Shown here: piece after piece, positions 33,049-41,442 of the stretch
Numbering within the stretch: the stretch's first letter is position 1
How the letters are laid out: every line of letters starts with the position of its first letter
Assembly: GCA_026713545.1 (NCBI GenBank)
Contig: JAPOOG010000060.1
Coordinates: 1 to 53,602 of the forward strand
Source of the DNA: Bryobacterales bacterium
Lineage (GTDB): Bacteria; Acidobacteriota; Terriglobia; Bryobacterales; UBA6623
Reading direction: 5' to 3'
Length of the DNA: 53,602 nucleotides
Position numbers and translations under genes: made by a program
Notes under the pieces: generated by a model
Seen by the model: the letters and a program-made list of their open reading frames with translations, nothing else
What the model was told of the DNA's origin: nothing
Databases searched by the model: none

Positions 33049-33765
33049 TCAGAAATATATCTGTCCAGAAGTGCCATATAGAATGTCGGGGGGGGACAGG
33101 AGGATCTGGAGGTCGTCCTGAACCTGTCGCTTGTTGTTCTTTGTCGTTGTTTGGGCGATGACGCTTGCCCGTTTCGCGTGCCAAGCGGTGAGTTCATCTT
33201 CCTGCCAGTGCTTGAATCTGCTTTCGAAAACGGCTCCATCCTGGTTCCCGAAACGAATCGACCGTTTCTTCTTGACCGTGGACTCGGCGGCGCCGGAGAC
33301 CAACAGCGCGTTGCCCTGCACGACCGTGAGTGACGAACCCTCCGCGCCAAGCGCATCGAGTCGATACAAACCTTTCGTGAGAAGACGGACCTCCGCCTCG
33401 CCGACCAATACCCTCAGCGAGTCTTCGTCGTAGACGAGGTGGGCATCGACGATCATCGAACCCTGATGCAGTCTCACGCTCGCCGAGGTGAGGCCGGCGG
33501 ATACTATTTCGATCTCCGAGTGCGGTGCTGTTCGCAGGAAAGAGCCCACCGCGAAAAGCACCTCGGCTCGTCCGTCTTCAGTTCGAAGTCGCTGCCCCGC
33601 CTCCATGTGTAGAAAAGTACGCTGGATCTCGAGCAGAGGCTCGTCCTGCAGCAATACTCTGCCTTCAATTTGGTTGATCATGCCGGCCTTGGCGGAGATC
33701 ACGTCTTGAGAAAACGCCGCCACGGGCAGAAAGAATGCGGCGGCAGCTTGTAACAGGGTTTTCAC
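33049..33765 (-). CDS. Exported FecR-domain-like protein
   Basis: 238 residues with a signal peptide (MKTLLQAAAAFFLPVAAFS). The mature part reads as a FecR-type beta domain: ISAKAGMINQIEGRVLLQDE, HMEAGQRLRTEDGRAEVLF, VGSFLRTAPHSEIEIVSAGL and VLVGEAEVRLLTKGLYRLDA. In Acidobacteria such proteins often stand alone, without FecI sigma factors. No sigma or receptor gene is present here, so a structural or sensing role in the periplasm is a guess. Confidence 0.72.
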   Translation of the reverse strand: MKTLLQAAAAFFLPVAAFSQDVISAKAGMINQIEGRVLLQDEPLLEIQRTFLHMEAGQRLRTEDGRAEVLFAVGSFLRTAPHSEIEIVSAGLTSASVRLHQGSMIVDAHLVYDEDSLRVLVGEAEVRLLTKGLYRLDALGAEGSSLTVVQGNALLVSGAAESTVKKKRSIRFGNQDGAVFESRFKHWQEDELTAWHAKRASVIAQTTTKNNKRQVQDDLQILLSPPDILYGTSGQIYF

Positions 33766-33925
33766 AAGGTCCCGGTGGTTTGCGCGCGCGGTCTGCTGGA
33801 AGTCCCTCGAAGTCTAACCCGGGATTTCCTTATTGACCGTCCTGGTGCGGCCAGGATAGACGATGCACGGCCGCGATGCAATGGTTATTGCACTACTGCC
33901 GCGTTCGATACTCCTCCTCCAACTC

Positions 33926-34108
33926 TAGCCTGTATTTCTCACCACGTGGCGAGATGAAGTGCGTGAGAGGGCCGTCAGGACGAGGCGCGAGCCGCTCGGC
34001 GCGCGCAGGTGTACTTGAACAGTACCTCGAGCACGGCAAGCAAGCGCAACAAAGTCCTGGCGGTCATATCGCGTGCTCCGGCCGTCTTGTGGTGAGAAAT
34101 GCAGGCTA
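33926..34108. mobile_element. MITE-like element, full copy A, flanked by CTAG
   Basis: The core runs 33929-34105 (177 bp), with ends CCTGTATTTCTCACCAC and GTGGTGAGAAATGCAGG: inverted repeats of 17 bp with one mismatch. CTAG flanks both sides. Inside are the conserved blocks AAGTGCGTGAGAGGGCCGTC, GTACTTGAACAGTAC (a hairpin) and AGCACGGCAAGCAAGCGCAA. It codes for nothing convincing. The right end directly touches an IS1380-type transposase fragment. Confidence 0.8.
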
Positions 34109-34109
34109 G

Positions 34110-34406
34110 GCTCTTGTTGGCCGGAATACCAATGACGTAGTCAACATCCCTCCCCTCGAACGCCTCATGGATCTCCGGCAATAGCAGCTCATCCCGGTCC
34201 TCGGCGCTGTGAACATTACCCGGACGCGGCTTCGCCGCCAAGCAGTCGCCGTGTTGGCTGAACAGTAGCAGCGGGTGGCGGCATGTGGACTCGAAATGGC
34301 CGTTGTCAGCGCTGCCTTCCTGCTGGCCGTGGACCGGGTTCTCCGTGGAGTCCATATCCAGCACGACGCCCTCGGACTCGTCTGCCGGTTTCTCTCGTCT
34401 CAGAAG
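34110..34406 (-). pseudogene. IS1380-family transposase fragment
   Basis: The minus strand reads GVVLDMDSTENPVHGQQEGS, then NGHFESTCRHPLLLFSQHGD and RPGNVHSAEDRDELLLPEI. This matches IS1380 transposases, including the DMDST catalytic Asp. An internal stretch is missing before FEGRDVDYVIGIPANKS, after which the sequence runs straight into MITE-like copy A. Both ends of the transposase are lost. It is the best candidate relative of the enzyme that mobilised the MITE-like copies. Confidence 0.75.
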
Positions 34407-34428
34407 CGGCCCTTTCCACGACACGCCG

Positions 34429-36045
34429 CTATCGAAACACGTAATACAGAACAACCAAAACGACGGCGAGCGCTGCCGCGCCGGTGCGCGGCTCCAGCAG
34501 CGCTCGCTGGCCGCTGCTCGCGAAAGCGGCCAGAGGGTTTTCCCAGGTCAGCCCCTGGATCTGCTTCGCAGTCGGAGGTGGCGTCGATCGGCTCACGAGT
34601 ACGTAAACGATGCTGCAGAGCACGAACGACCACCAGCCCTGCAACAGGAACGGGACCCCCCAGCCTTCCGTGATGAGCTTCTGTTCGCCCAAGACCGGCA
34701 GGTCGGCGACGAACGCCAGGGCGCCGAGCGTGAAGCCGAAGATCAGCGTCGCCAGCGACGCCTGCTTCGTGCCGCGGCGCCAGAAGACGCCCCACAGGAA
34801 GACGGTGGTGATCGGTGGAGAGAGATGGGCCGCGATGGCGTTGATCGCTTCGAAGATGCTCGTGTAACGGCCGCCCTGCGTGGACCAGACCATTGCCAGG
34901 ACCATGATGACGACGGCGCTGATGCGGCCAACCTTCACCTGCTGCCGGTCGGAGGTCTTGGGCCGCAGGCGCGTGTAGATGTCCACCGCGAAGAGCGTTC
35001 CGCAGCTATTCAGGGCGGAGGCGATGGTGCTCATCAGCGCCGCGAGCAGGGCGGCCGAGATCAGCCCCTTCATGCCGCTGGGGATCAGTTGCGTGATCAG
35101 CACCGGCAGCGTCTGGTTGGCGTTGTCCCCGATGATGTCGCGGAACAGCACGTAGGCGGCGACGCCCGGCAGCACCATGATGAAGACCGGCAGGATCTTC
35201 AGAAAGCCCGCCAGAATCGCGCCCTGCTGGGCGTCCCATTCCGACCGCGCGCCCAAGACCCGCTGGACGATCGTCTGGTCGGTGCACCAATACCAGATGC
35301 CGTTGACCGTGTAGCCCAACAGCACCGCGTACCAGGCGAGCCCCATTCGGTTGTCGGCATGCAGCATGCTGAGCTGATCGGGCTTGAGCGCGGCTTCGAG
35401 CTCGCCGAGGCTTCGGATGCCGTGTTCGGGAAGCGCCGCCAGCGCGAAGCAGGTGATCGCGGCGGCTCCGATGATGAGGACAACGCTCTGAATGGTCTCC
35501 GTGACGACGACGGCCTTGAGCCCGCCCGAGATGGTGTAGATGCCCGTGATGACGGTGATGATCACGATCGACGTAACGACGTCGATGCCGAAGAACTGCT
35601 CGAAGACGGCGGCCCCCGCGTACAGGCTCATCCCGATGTGGATGAACAGCGCCGAGAGGATCGCCATGAAGGCCAGGAAGGTCCGCGAGGCGGGGCTGTA
35701 GCGACGCTCCAGGAACTCGGGCAACGTGGCGATCCTGCTTCGAAAGTAGAAGGGGGCGAAGACCAGGCCCAGCAGGATCAGCGTGAACGACGCGCCCCAC
35801 TCGAAGTTGCCCCAGACGAGCCCTTCGTTGTAGCCCGCCGCCGCCAGCCCGACGAAATGGATGGTCGAGATGTTCGAAGCGAACAGCGCCGCGCCGACCA
35901 TCGGCCAATTCAGCGAGCGGCCGGCGAGAAAGTAGGCCGTGCTGTCGATCTTCTGGCGGCGGGTCGAGAGGATGCCCGCGGCGAGAACGCCGAGCAGATA
36001 GACGACGATGATCGCGAGGTCGAGAACAGGAATGTCAGTTTGCAT
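34429..36045 (-). CDS. Sodium:solute symporter (SSS family)
   Basis: 538 residues from ATG 36045 (an in-frame ATG at 36132 would overlap the upstream gene). About 13-14 hydrophobic helices can be counted. SSS signatures include the N-terminal YFLAGRSLNWPMVGAALFAS and NISTIHFVGLAAAGYNEG, GIYTISGGLKAVVVTETIQS, and the sodium-site region LISAALLAALMSTIASALNS. It imports a sugar, amino acid or organic acid with Na+ across the inner membrane. The closest look is the SGLT/galactose type. It is downstream of ubiA in the same direction, with a 52-bp gap. Confidence 0.9.
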   Translation of the reverse strand: MQTDIPVLDLAIIVVYLLGVLAAGILSTRRQKIDSTAYFLAGRSLNWPMVGAALFASNISTIHFVGLAAAGYNEGLVWGNFEWGASFTLILLGLVFAPFYFRSRIATLPEFLERRYSPASRTFLAFMAILSALFIHIGMSLYAGAAVFEQFFGIDVVTSIVIITVITGIYTISGGLKAVVVTETIQSVVLIIGAAAITCFALAALPEHGIRSLGELEAALKPDQLSMLHADNRMGLAWYAVLLGYTVNGIWYWCTDQTIVQRVLGARSEWDAQQGAILAGFLKILPVFIMVLPGVAAYVLFRDIIGDNANQTLPVLITQLIPSGMKGLISAALLAALMSTIASALNSCGTLFAVDIYTRLRPKTSDRQQVKVGRISAVVIMVLAMVWSTQGGRYTSIFEAINAIAAHLSPPITTVFLWGVFWRRGTKQASLATLIFGFTLGALAFVADLPVLGEQKLITEGWGVPFLLQGWWSFVLCSIVYVLVSRSTPPPTAKQIQGLTWENPLAAFASSGQRALLEPRTGAAALAVVLVVLYYVFR

Positions 36046-36097
36046 GAGGGAGGGGCCGGTTACCGCGGCGCTCTCGCTCTCCGGACGGCAGAGGGAC

Positions 36098-36973
36098 TCA
36101 CGTCCATAAGATATCCGCGGCCCAGAAGACAAGGAATAGGACGCTCACGAAGCCGTTCACCGTGAAGAACGCCGCATTCACCCTCGAAAGATCGTCGGGC
36201 TTGACCAGGAGATGTTCGTAGACGAGCAAGGCGGCCACGACGGCCACTCCGGCGAGGCTGAGCAGGCCCAGGTCCATGGCTCGGGCCAGCCAGGCCAGCA
36301 GCGCGATCATCGCCAGGTGCAGCAGCCGCGAAACGAGCAGCGCGTTCCTGATGCCCAGCGCGGCGGGGATGCTGTGGAGGCCGGTCTCTCGATCGAAGTC
36401 GTGGTCCTGGCAGGCATAGATGATGTCGAACCCCGCTGTCCACAGCGTGACGGCCGCCGTCAACAGGAGGATCGGCGCGTCGAGCGAGCCGCGCACGGCG
36501 ATCCAGGCCGCGGCCGGCGCGATGCCGAGGGCCAAGCCGAGAGCGAGGTGCGAGAGCGCGGTGAAACGTTTCGTGTAGGAGTAGCCGAAGACAATCGCCA
36601 AGGCGAGCGGCGACAGCTTCAGGCACAGCGGGTTGAGCAGGTGCGCCGCCAGCACGAACACGCCGGACCAGAACGCGATGAACCCCCAGGTGAACGACTT
36701 CGAGACGGCGCCGGCCGGGATGGCGCGCATCCGCGAGCGGGGATTGAGCGCGTCGATCTCCGCGTCGGCGACGCGGTTGAAGGCCATTGCCGCCGAGCGG
36801 GCGGCGATCATGGCGACGATGATCCAGGCGAACTTGACGGCGAGCTCACCGCCGTCGAGGCCGCTGCCCCGAACCGCCAGCAGCGCCCCGGTCAACGCGA
36901 AGGGAAGGGCGAAGACCGAGTGCTCGAACTTGATCATCTCGAGCACCGTGCGTGTTTTTCCGATCAGGCTCAT
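36098..36973 (-). CDS. ubiA: UbiA-family prenyltransferase (4-hydroxybenzoate/menaquinone MqnP type)
   Basis: 291 residues with eight or nine membrane helices. The two Mg/prenyl-diphosphate motifs are NRVADAEIDALNPRSRMR (first Asp-rich) and DIIYACQDHDFDRETGLHSI (second). The start MIKFEHSVFALPFALTGALL is typical of the 4-hydroxybenzoate polyprenyltransferase branch that includes MqnP of the futalosine menaquinone route, which many Acidobacteria use. It attaches an isoprenoid tail to an aromatic acid in the inner membrane. No other quinone genes are in the window. Confidence 0.9.
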   Translation of the reverse strand: MSLIGKTRTVLEMIKFEHSVFALPFALTGALLAVRGSGLDGGELAVKFAWIIVAMIAARSAAMAFNRVADAEIDALNPRSRMRAIPAGAVSKSFTWGFIAFWSGVFVLAAHLLNPLCLKLSPLALAIVFGYSYTKRFTALSHLALGLALGIAPAAAWIAVRGSLDAPILLLTAAVTLWTAGFDIIYACQDHDFDRETGLHSIPAALGIRNALLVSRLLHLAMIALLAWLARAMDLGLLSLAGVAVVAALLVYEHLLVKPDDLSRVNAAFFTVNGFVSVLFLVFWAADILWT

Positions 36974-36986
36974 CGCAAACCGCTAA

Positions 36987-37076
36987 TTTTTTTCTTCGCT
37001 GCCAAGCTCCGCATTCGAGTCAAGTTGACGCGGCGATCCGTTGTCCTGCTTGTCGGTCCGAGGACTTCCTCGCTAG
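36987..37076 (-). repeat. Repeat family 2, beta block, inverted copy
   Basis: The reverse complement of 27504-27592 with few differences (ends TTTTTTTCTTCGCTGCCAAG and GAGGACTTCCTCGCTAG). It fills the gap upstream of ubiA and of the divergent dehydrogenase. Its outer CTAG runs into a TATAAT (37077-37082) that could serve the dehydrogenase gene. Confidence 0.75.
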
Positions 37077-37109
37077 TATAATTCTCGCTGATCCCCGAAT
37101 CCTCCCGGC

Positions 37110-38036
37110 ATGCGCATCACCGCGATTTCGCTCTGCCCCATGTCCGATGCGCAGAAAGCGCGCCTTGAGGCGCTTGGCGGGCTGCGCTATCACGACGCGG
37201 TGCTCGGCGGCCCGGGAATGGGCGAGCTTTGCCGCGGCGCGGAAGCCCTCGTGATCACCCCGCGGCTCTCGGTGGACATCGTGCCGTTTCTGGACCGCTG
37301 CCGGTTCATCTCGGTCCAGGGCGCCGGGACGGATGCGCTGAACGTGGCCGCGGCGCGGGAAAAGGGGATCGTTGTGTCGAACGTCCCCGACTTTTGCACC
37401 GATGCCGTTGCCGAGCATGCTTTTTCCCTGCTGCTGGGGGTCGCCAAGAGGATCGCCGCGGGCCCGCCGATGCTGCACGCCGGCGCCTGGACGACGGCTC
37501 TCGCCTACACCACGGTGGGGCTGCGCGGCAAAACGCTGGGGCTGCTGGGATGCGGCAAGATCGGCGGCCGCATTGCCGAGATCGCGCGCGGCTTCGGCAT
37601 GGATGTTGTGGCGACGGTCCGCGATCCGTCGAAGACTCGGGCGGTGCCGGCGGTTCGATTTCATGCGCTGCTCGAACAAAGCGACTTCATCGTTCTGGCC
37701 GCGCCGGCCACCGAGCGGACGACCGGCATCTTCAACGCCGCCGCGTTCGCCCGCATGAAACCGCAAGCGGCCTTGATCAATGTCAGCCGGGCGGCCCTGG
37801 TGAACACCGCCGATCTGCTGGCGGCCCTGGATCAAGGCCGGCTCGCCGCGGCGGCCACCGATGTGTTCGCGCCCGAGCCGCCCGCGCCCGGCGACCCCTT
37901 GCTGCATCACCCGAAGGTCCTCGTCAGCCCGCACGTCGCCTGGGGCACCGAGGACGCCTTGCAGCGCTTGCTCGACCTGAGCATCGCGAATGTCGAGGCC
38001 TTCGCGGGCGGCAAGCCCATCAACGTCGTATCGTGA
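37110..38036 (+). CDS. D-isomer 2-hydroxyacid dehydrogenase
   Basis: 308 residues of the D-2-hydroxyacid dehydrogenase family. The NAD-binding site is LGLLGCGKIGGRIAEIARGF. Catalytic features are INVSRAALVNTADLLAALD (Arg), the TDVFAPEPPAPGDPLLHHP region (Glu) and SPHVAWGT (His). It interconverts a 2-oxoacid and a D-2-hydroxyacid with NAD(H) in the cytosol; phosphoglycerate, glyoxylate or D-lactate are all possible. The DUF6282 gene follows by 16 bp, so they likely form an operon. Confidence 0.9.
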   Translation: MRITAISLCPMSDAQKARLEALGGLRYHDAVLGGPGMGELCRGAEALVITPRLSVDIVPFLDRCRFISVQGAGTDALNVAAAREKGIVVSNVPDFCTDAVAEHAFSLLLGVAKRIAAGPPMLHAGAWTTALAYTTVGLRGKTLGLLGCGKIGGRIAEIARGFGMDVVATVRDPSKTRAVPAVRFHALLEQSDFIVLAAPATERTTGIFNAAAFARMKPQAALINVSRAALVNTADLLAALDQGRLAAAATDVFAPEPPAPGDPLLHHPKVLVSPHVAWGTEDALQRLLDLSIANVEAFAGGKPINVVS

Positions 38037-38052
38037 AGACAGGGGTTTTCAA

Positions 38053-38931
38053 GTGCTTCGAAGAGCGGTGATCCTCATGTTGTGGGCGGCCGTGAGCGCG
38101 TTCGCGCAGCTCGACGGCGTCATCGACCTGCATGTCCATTCCGCGCCCGACAGCGGCCCGCGCTCGATCGACGCTCTCGAGGTCGCGCGGATGGCCCGGC
38201 GGCGCAACATGCGGGCGCTGCTGTTCAAGAATCACTACACGTCGACCGCGCCGCTGGCCTATCTCGTCTCCCAAGCGGTTCCCGGCATCGAGGCCTACGG
38301 CGGGATCGTCCTCAACCGCTCGGTCGGCGGCATCAACCCGGCGGCGGTCGAGCACATGGCGAAGACGACGGGGGGACGCGGCCGGGTCGTCTGGATGCCG
38401 ACTTTCGATTCCGGGCACTATCACCGCACGGTCAAGCCGAACCCGGCCTTCGTGCCGGTGTCGCGCGGCGGCGAGTTGCTTCCCGAGGTCGACAGCGTGC
38501 TGTCGCTGATGGCCGCTTTCGACCTGGCTCTGGCGACCGGGCATTCGAGCCCGCGGGAGTCGCTGCTGCTGATCCGGGCCGCCAGGCAGGCCGGCATCGA
38601 GCGCATCATCGTGACGCATCCGCTGCTGCCCGACGTGGGCATGAGCCTGGAACTGCAACGGCAAGCGGCCCGGCTGGGAGCCTTCCTCGAATACCCGATC
38701 GCCCTCATGCTGCCCCCGGCAAGCATCTCCGTCGAGGAGTTCGCGGAGGCGGTCCGCTCCGTCGGTCCGCCGCACGTGATCCTCACGAGTGATCTTGGCC
38801 AGGTGCTCAATCCCGTCCATACCGACGGCCTGACCGCCTTCCTCGCTCGGCTTCGAGAGCGGGGATTCACCCGGCAACAGATCAACCTCATGACGAAGTC
38901 CAACCCGGCTCGCTTCCTGGGCCTGGACTGA
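38053..38931 (+). CDS. DUF6282-type exported metal-dependent hydrolase-like protein
   Basis: 292 residues from GTG 38053. A signal peptide (RRAVILMLWAAVSAFA) precedes a PHP/amidohydrolase-like barrel: the metal motif GVIDLHVHSAPDSGPRSIDA, then LLFKNHYTSTAPLAYLV, ALATGHSSPRE, IIVTHPLL and ILTSDLGQ, each carrying a likely ligand. This His/Asp order matches DUF6282 proteins, whose substrates are unknown. It directly follows the 2-hydroxyacid dehydrogenase. Confidence 0.8.
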   Translation: MLRRAVILMLWAAVSAFAQLDGVIDLHVHSAPDSGPRSIDALEVARMARRRNMRALLFKNHYTSTAPLAYLVSQAVPGIEAYGGIVLNRSVGGINPAAVEHMAKTTGGRGRVVWMPTFDSGHYHRTVKPNPAFVPVSRGGELLPEVDSVLSLMAAFDLALATGHSSPRESLLLIRAARQAGIERIIVTHPLLPDVGMSLELQRQAARLGAFLEYPIALMLPPASISVEEFAEAVRSVGPPHVILTSDLGQVLNPVHTDGLTAFLARLRERGFTRQQINLMTKSNPARFLGLD

Positions 38932-39120
38932 ACCGTCTCGAACCTCACGTCGGCGCCGCCATCGATGTAACGGACCGGCATGCCGGCGCGTCCGTCGAGC
39001 AGAGGGCCGGTGACGACCAGGACCGCCATCGTTTTCGTTCTCCTCGCCGGCGTCTTCGCGGCGGCCGGCGAGGTTCCCGCTCCGCCGCCAATTGCGCCGG
39101 AGGCCGCGGGCGGAGCAAAT

Positions 39121-39147
39121 CCCTGGGAGCGCGGGCATCCTGCCCGC
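39121..39147 (-). repeat. 27-bp stem-loop repeat, copy 2 (inverted)
   Basis: CCCTGGGAGC followed by GCGGGCATCCTGCCCGC overlap; its reverse complement matches 20733-20759 at 26 of 27 positions. Confidence 0.65.
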
Positions 39148-39188
39148 TTCTCCGGATGATACGCAGGCAAGAGGAGGAAAAACGAATC

Positions 39189-39253
39189 TGAAACATCCTC
39201 CGGATTAAGCGGCCTTGACGCCGATCCGGATGTTTCTTGCTCGAATGATCCGC
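39189..39253. repeat. Repeat family 2, alpha block
   Basis: TGAAACATCCTCCGGATTAA, then GATCCGGATGTTTCTTGCTC and GAATGATCCG, matches 27421-27484. Here it occurs without the beta block. Confidence 0.65.
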
Positions 39254-39282
39254 ACCGCGTAACGGGGCGGGGGCGGCACTAA

Positions 39283-39350
39283 CCTGCATGTCTCACCACG
39301 CGGCGAGGCGAAGTGCGTGAGAGGGCCGTCAGGACGAGGCGCGAGCCGTG
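39283..39350. mobile_element. MITE-like element, left-end fragment (copy E)
   Basis: Starts CCTGCATGTCTCACCACG after CTAA and follows the full copies through GGGCCGTCAGGACGAGGCGC before breaking off. The right half is missing. Confidence 0.7.
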
Positions 39351-39877
39351 GCCTGCAAGATTTTCCACTAAAAACTGAAAACTAAAAACTGTCCACTATC
39401 CACTGCCTTTGATCTGGCAGGCGGATAGGCGCCGCTGCGGGAAGGCGCCACCGAAAAAAAGCGATTTTTCTTGGAAGTCACAAAGAAAGCACGAACAGAC
39501 CCTTGAAGTTCATCTGAAAATCGCACCCCTTTTCTATGATTAGTGATGTTGGTTGGTTGTATGTTGAAGGCGAGTGTGAGGGGCGGGAAGTTCGGCCGCA
39601 CATTGCCGGTCCGTGTCGCTGAGGCGCGGACAAGTCCTTTCGCCAGATCACTCTGTTCCCATTTTATACGGCTTCGTTCAGAAGCGCGGCGGCACCCACT
39701 TGACCGCCGTACAACACACACGAACAGCCGAAGATACCAACCGGCGGCGGCGGGCCGGGCTCCGGCTACCGGCGCGACTGTTCAGGGACGTTCAGGAACG
39801 TCTCGGGTCCGGCCCGCCGTTTTCCATTCATATGATTTCATACAAAGCAACACACTCTTTTGGAAGAGCCAGAAAAC
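39351..39877. other. Gene-free stretch with adenine-rich short repeats
   Basis: Contains AAAACTGAAAACTAAAAACT-type microrepeats near 39370 and AT-richer sequence than its surroundings. No coding region can be supported. Confidence 0.4.
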
Positions 39878-39910
39878 GCGGCGGCTGACTCCCGCCGCCC
39901 CGCCCTTTTT
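39878..39910 (+). terminator. Possible intrinsic terminator
   Basis: GCGGCGG and CCGCCGC form a perfect 7-bp stem with a 7-nt loop. CCCGCCC and then TTTTT follow. The U-run is 7 nt from the stem, so it is not ideal. It lies just before the small-gene run at 40.0-41.7 kb and would insulate it. Confidence 0.4.
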
Positions 39911-40004
39911 GTGAAGAGAACCTCGCGTGGAAGAATAAAGCCACCCCTCGCTCGAACTGGCCGGCATCGACTTCGAGGCCCCCGCCGAACGCGGCCGGAT
40001 CGAG

Positions 40005-40205
40005 GTGACTTTCCGCGTTGGCATCGACAACGGAACCGGCAAGGTCGGGGTCAACTCGGCGGGAGTGCGGGTCTACGTGGACAATCGCAACGACATCGAC
40101 AAGGTGCTCGCCCAGGCGTGCAAGCATCTGGCGAACCAGTTCACGGCGCTGAGCGCCCAGGCGTCGCGGTTCGCTTCCGGGCTCATGGTAGGCTCCACGG
40201 GGTGA
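40005..40205 (+). CDS. Small hypothetical protein, first of a run of small genes
   Basis: 66 residues from GTG 40005 (VTFRVGIDNGTGKVGVNSAG, ending MVGSTG). The frame is open further upstream to a TAA at 39937, and the upstream residues (LAGIDFEAPAERGRIE) also look coding, so the true start may lie earlier at a weak codon. It appears to be a small alpha/beta protein without cysteines or membrane segments. I do not recognise it. It precedes four further small genes in the same direction. Confidence 0.4.
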   Translation: MTFRVGIDNGTGKVGVNSAGVRVYVDNRNDIDKVLAQACKHLANQFTALSAQASRFASGLMVGSTG

Positions 40206-40278
40206 AGCCGCAAACACGGAGGAGAGCAGTATTCGGCCGCATCAACCAACCCGCCTGCGGAAGGCTTAGGGGGAAAGA

Positions 40279-40656
40279 GTGAGAATCATGCAGATCGATT
40301 TTTCAAGACTAGGACCGTCAAGCACAGGGAGCTTGGCAAAGGAATGGCATCGTGTCTGGCCCACCCCTCATATTCCTCCAGGCCCGAATGCGCCCGAGGA
40401 GCTGAAGAATCCCTATATCGAATTCACGGCGGACGGCTGCGCCAAGCCCGGATATGTGCGCTTATCAGATGACGAAGTGTGGAAGGTCGAAGTGTGCGCC
40501 GATATCGACGAGATGAAGGGGTGGCTCAGGAACTATGTCAAAGACAAGCCCCAAGAGGCGAGGACGCTGCTCGAGGAAATGCAAGAGCTGGTGAGGAGTT
40601 CACTGAGCGGCGCGCCGGGCGACCAGTCGGAAGGCGGCAAGCGCAGATGCCGATAA
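40279..40656 (+). CDS. Hypothetical small protein, second of the small-gene run
   Basis: 125 residues from GTG 40279, or 122 from ATG 40288; GGGGGAAAGAG upstream can serve as the ribosome-binding sequence. It contains EWHRVWPTPHIPPGPNAPEE, a KPGYVRLSDDEVWKVEVCAD strand region and a helical C-terminus (ARTLLEEMQELVRSSLSG). No family is recognised and no signal peptide is visible, so it should be cytosolic. It is spaced 73 and 48 bp from its neighbours. Confidence 0.6.
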   Translation: MRIMQIDFSRLGPSSTGSLAKEWHRVWPTPHIPPGPNAPEELKNPYIEFTADGCAKPGYVRLSDDEVWKVEVCADIDEMKGWLRNYVKDKPQEARTLLEEMQELVRSSLSGAPGDQSEGGKRRCR

Positions 40657-40704
40657 CGCCACAGGCCCCGAGCCTTCCCTGGCGATAAGTGAAGGAGAAA
40701 CGAG

Positions 40705-41139
40705 ATGAACCAAGACCCAAAACCGCACGAGAGGCACGACTTCGACTGGGCTAAAGCCTGCCGCCAGTTCAGTTTGGAGCGGGAATTCTCTGCCCTCCGC
40801 GAAGCGGTGAAGCAGACTGTGAAGGTAGTCCAGGATGACCCACCCACAGGAGCATTTCCCCAGGCATTCAAGTTTGAGGAATATGGCCCCGATGAACGCA
40901 TGATGTTTTCGGTGCTGCAGTATGTCATGGGGAATGCTTTTAGGGGTGTGCATTTTACGTTGGTCTCCGGGGGCATCATTGCGGACTCGTCTTCCACTTC
41001 CGGCGTAGAAACATCTCGTAAGCTGACGGTGTACATGACCGAAGCTGGCGAGTTCCGCTACCAGATCGACGGCAAGGGCTCTTACCTGCGCTGGCAGGTC
41101 GTCAGGGGGGTGCTTGGCGAAATGTTGGGGCTTGCTTAA
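40705..41139 (+). CDS. Hypothetical protein, third of the small-gene run
   Basis: 144 residues, preceded by GAAGGAGAAACGAG, a good ribosome-binding sequence. Features: an acidic/basic helical N-terminus (HDFDWAKACRQFSLEREFSA), then ERMMFSVLQYVMGNAFRGVH, an extended segment ETSRKLTVYMTEAGEFRYQI and a C-terminal helix LRWQVVRGVLGEMLGLA. No known domain is recognised and no export signal is present. Codon use seems AT-richer than in flanking metabolic genes, hinting at acquisition. Confidence 0.65.
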   Translation: MNQDPKPHERHDFDWAKACRQFSLEREFSALREAVKQTVKVVQDDPPTGAFPQAFKFEEYGPDERMMFSVLQYVMGNAFRGVHFTLVSGGIIADSSSTSGVETSRKLTVYMTEAGEFRYQIDGKGSYLRWQVVRGVLGEMLGLA

Positions 41140-41160
41140 TCCCTGCCAAAGGAGAATGCT

Positions 41161-41442
41161 ATGAAAAACGAAGAAACCCCAGAAATGAAAGTGGTTGGGA
41201 TCTGGCCTATCCAGCACACTGATTTAGTCAAGGTCACCATCCAAATTGAGGTCGGTCAGCAAGAGCATGTGGGGGACTACACCCTATCGTTCGTCGTCGT
41301 GCAAAACCAGGATGAGGTCTCAGCGAGCGATGCCTACAAGAGCTTCGGAAAAGTGGTAGATCCGCTTCTTGAAGAAATATGGCGGAAATCTGCAGAACCC
41401 CCGGCTTTTTCGAAATCGCGGAAGGAGAAACCAGATGAATGA
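41161..41442 (+). CDS. Hypothetical protein, fourth of the small-gene run
   Basis: 93 residues. The ribosome-binding sequence AAAGGAG lies 8-9 nt upstream. The protein is mostly beta (MKVVGIWPIQHTDLVKVTIQ, YTLSFVVVQNQDEVSASDAY) with a basic tail (FSKSRKEKPDE). The next gene begins inside its end (an 8-nt overlap, with both frames reading through ATGAATGA), implying translational coupling. Not recognised. Confidence 0.65.
   Translation: MKNEETPEMKVVGIWPIQHTDLVKVTIQIEVGQQEHVGDYTLSFVVVQNQDEVSASDAYKSFGKVVDPLLEEIWRKSAEPPAFSKSRKEKPDE

Larger units (their letters stand above)
38932..39282. other. Decayed intergenic region
   Basis: No intact gene. On the minus strand a GAGGAG-preceded ATG near 39030 opens AVLVVTGPLLDGRAGMPVRY, which runs only about 35 codons before entering the 3' end of the DUF6282 gene, so it may be a gene stub. 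The region also holds a 27-bp stem-loop repeat and the alpha block of repeat family 2. Confidence 0.35.

Noticed and set aside
33926..34108. MITE-like copies as protein-coding (recurring SLRLLAVLDVLFKYA-type peptide)
   Set aside because: The peptide recurs only because the DNA repeats; frames shift or stop among copies and the start is never shared.
34285..36165. A 626-codon plus-strand frame opposite the symporter
   Set aside because: Rich in Asp, Arg and Gln with no domain; mirror of the SSS transporter codons.
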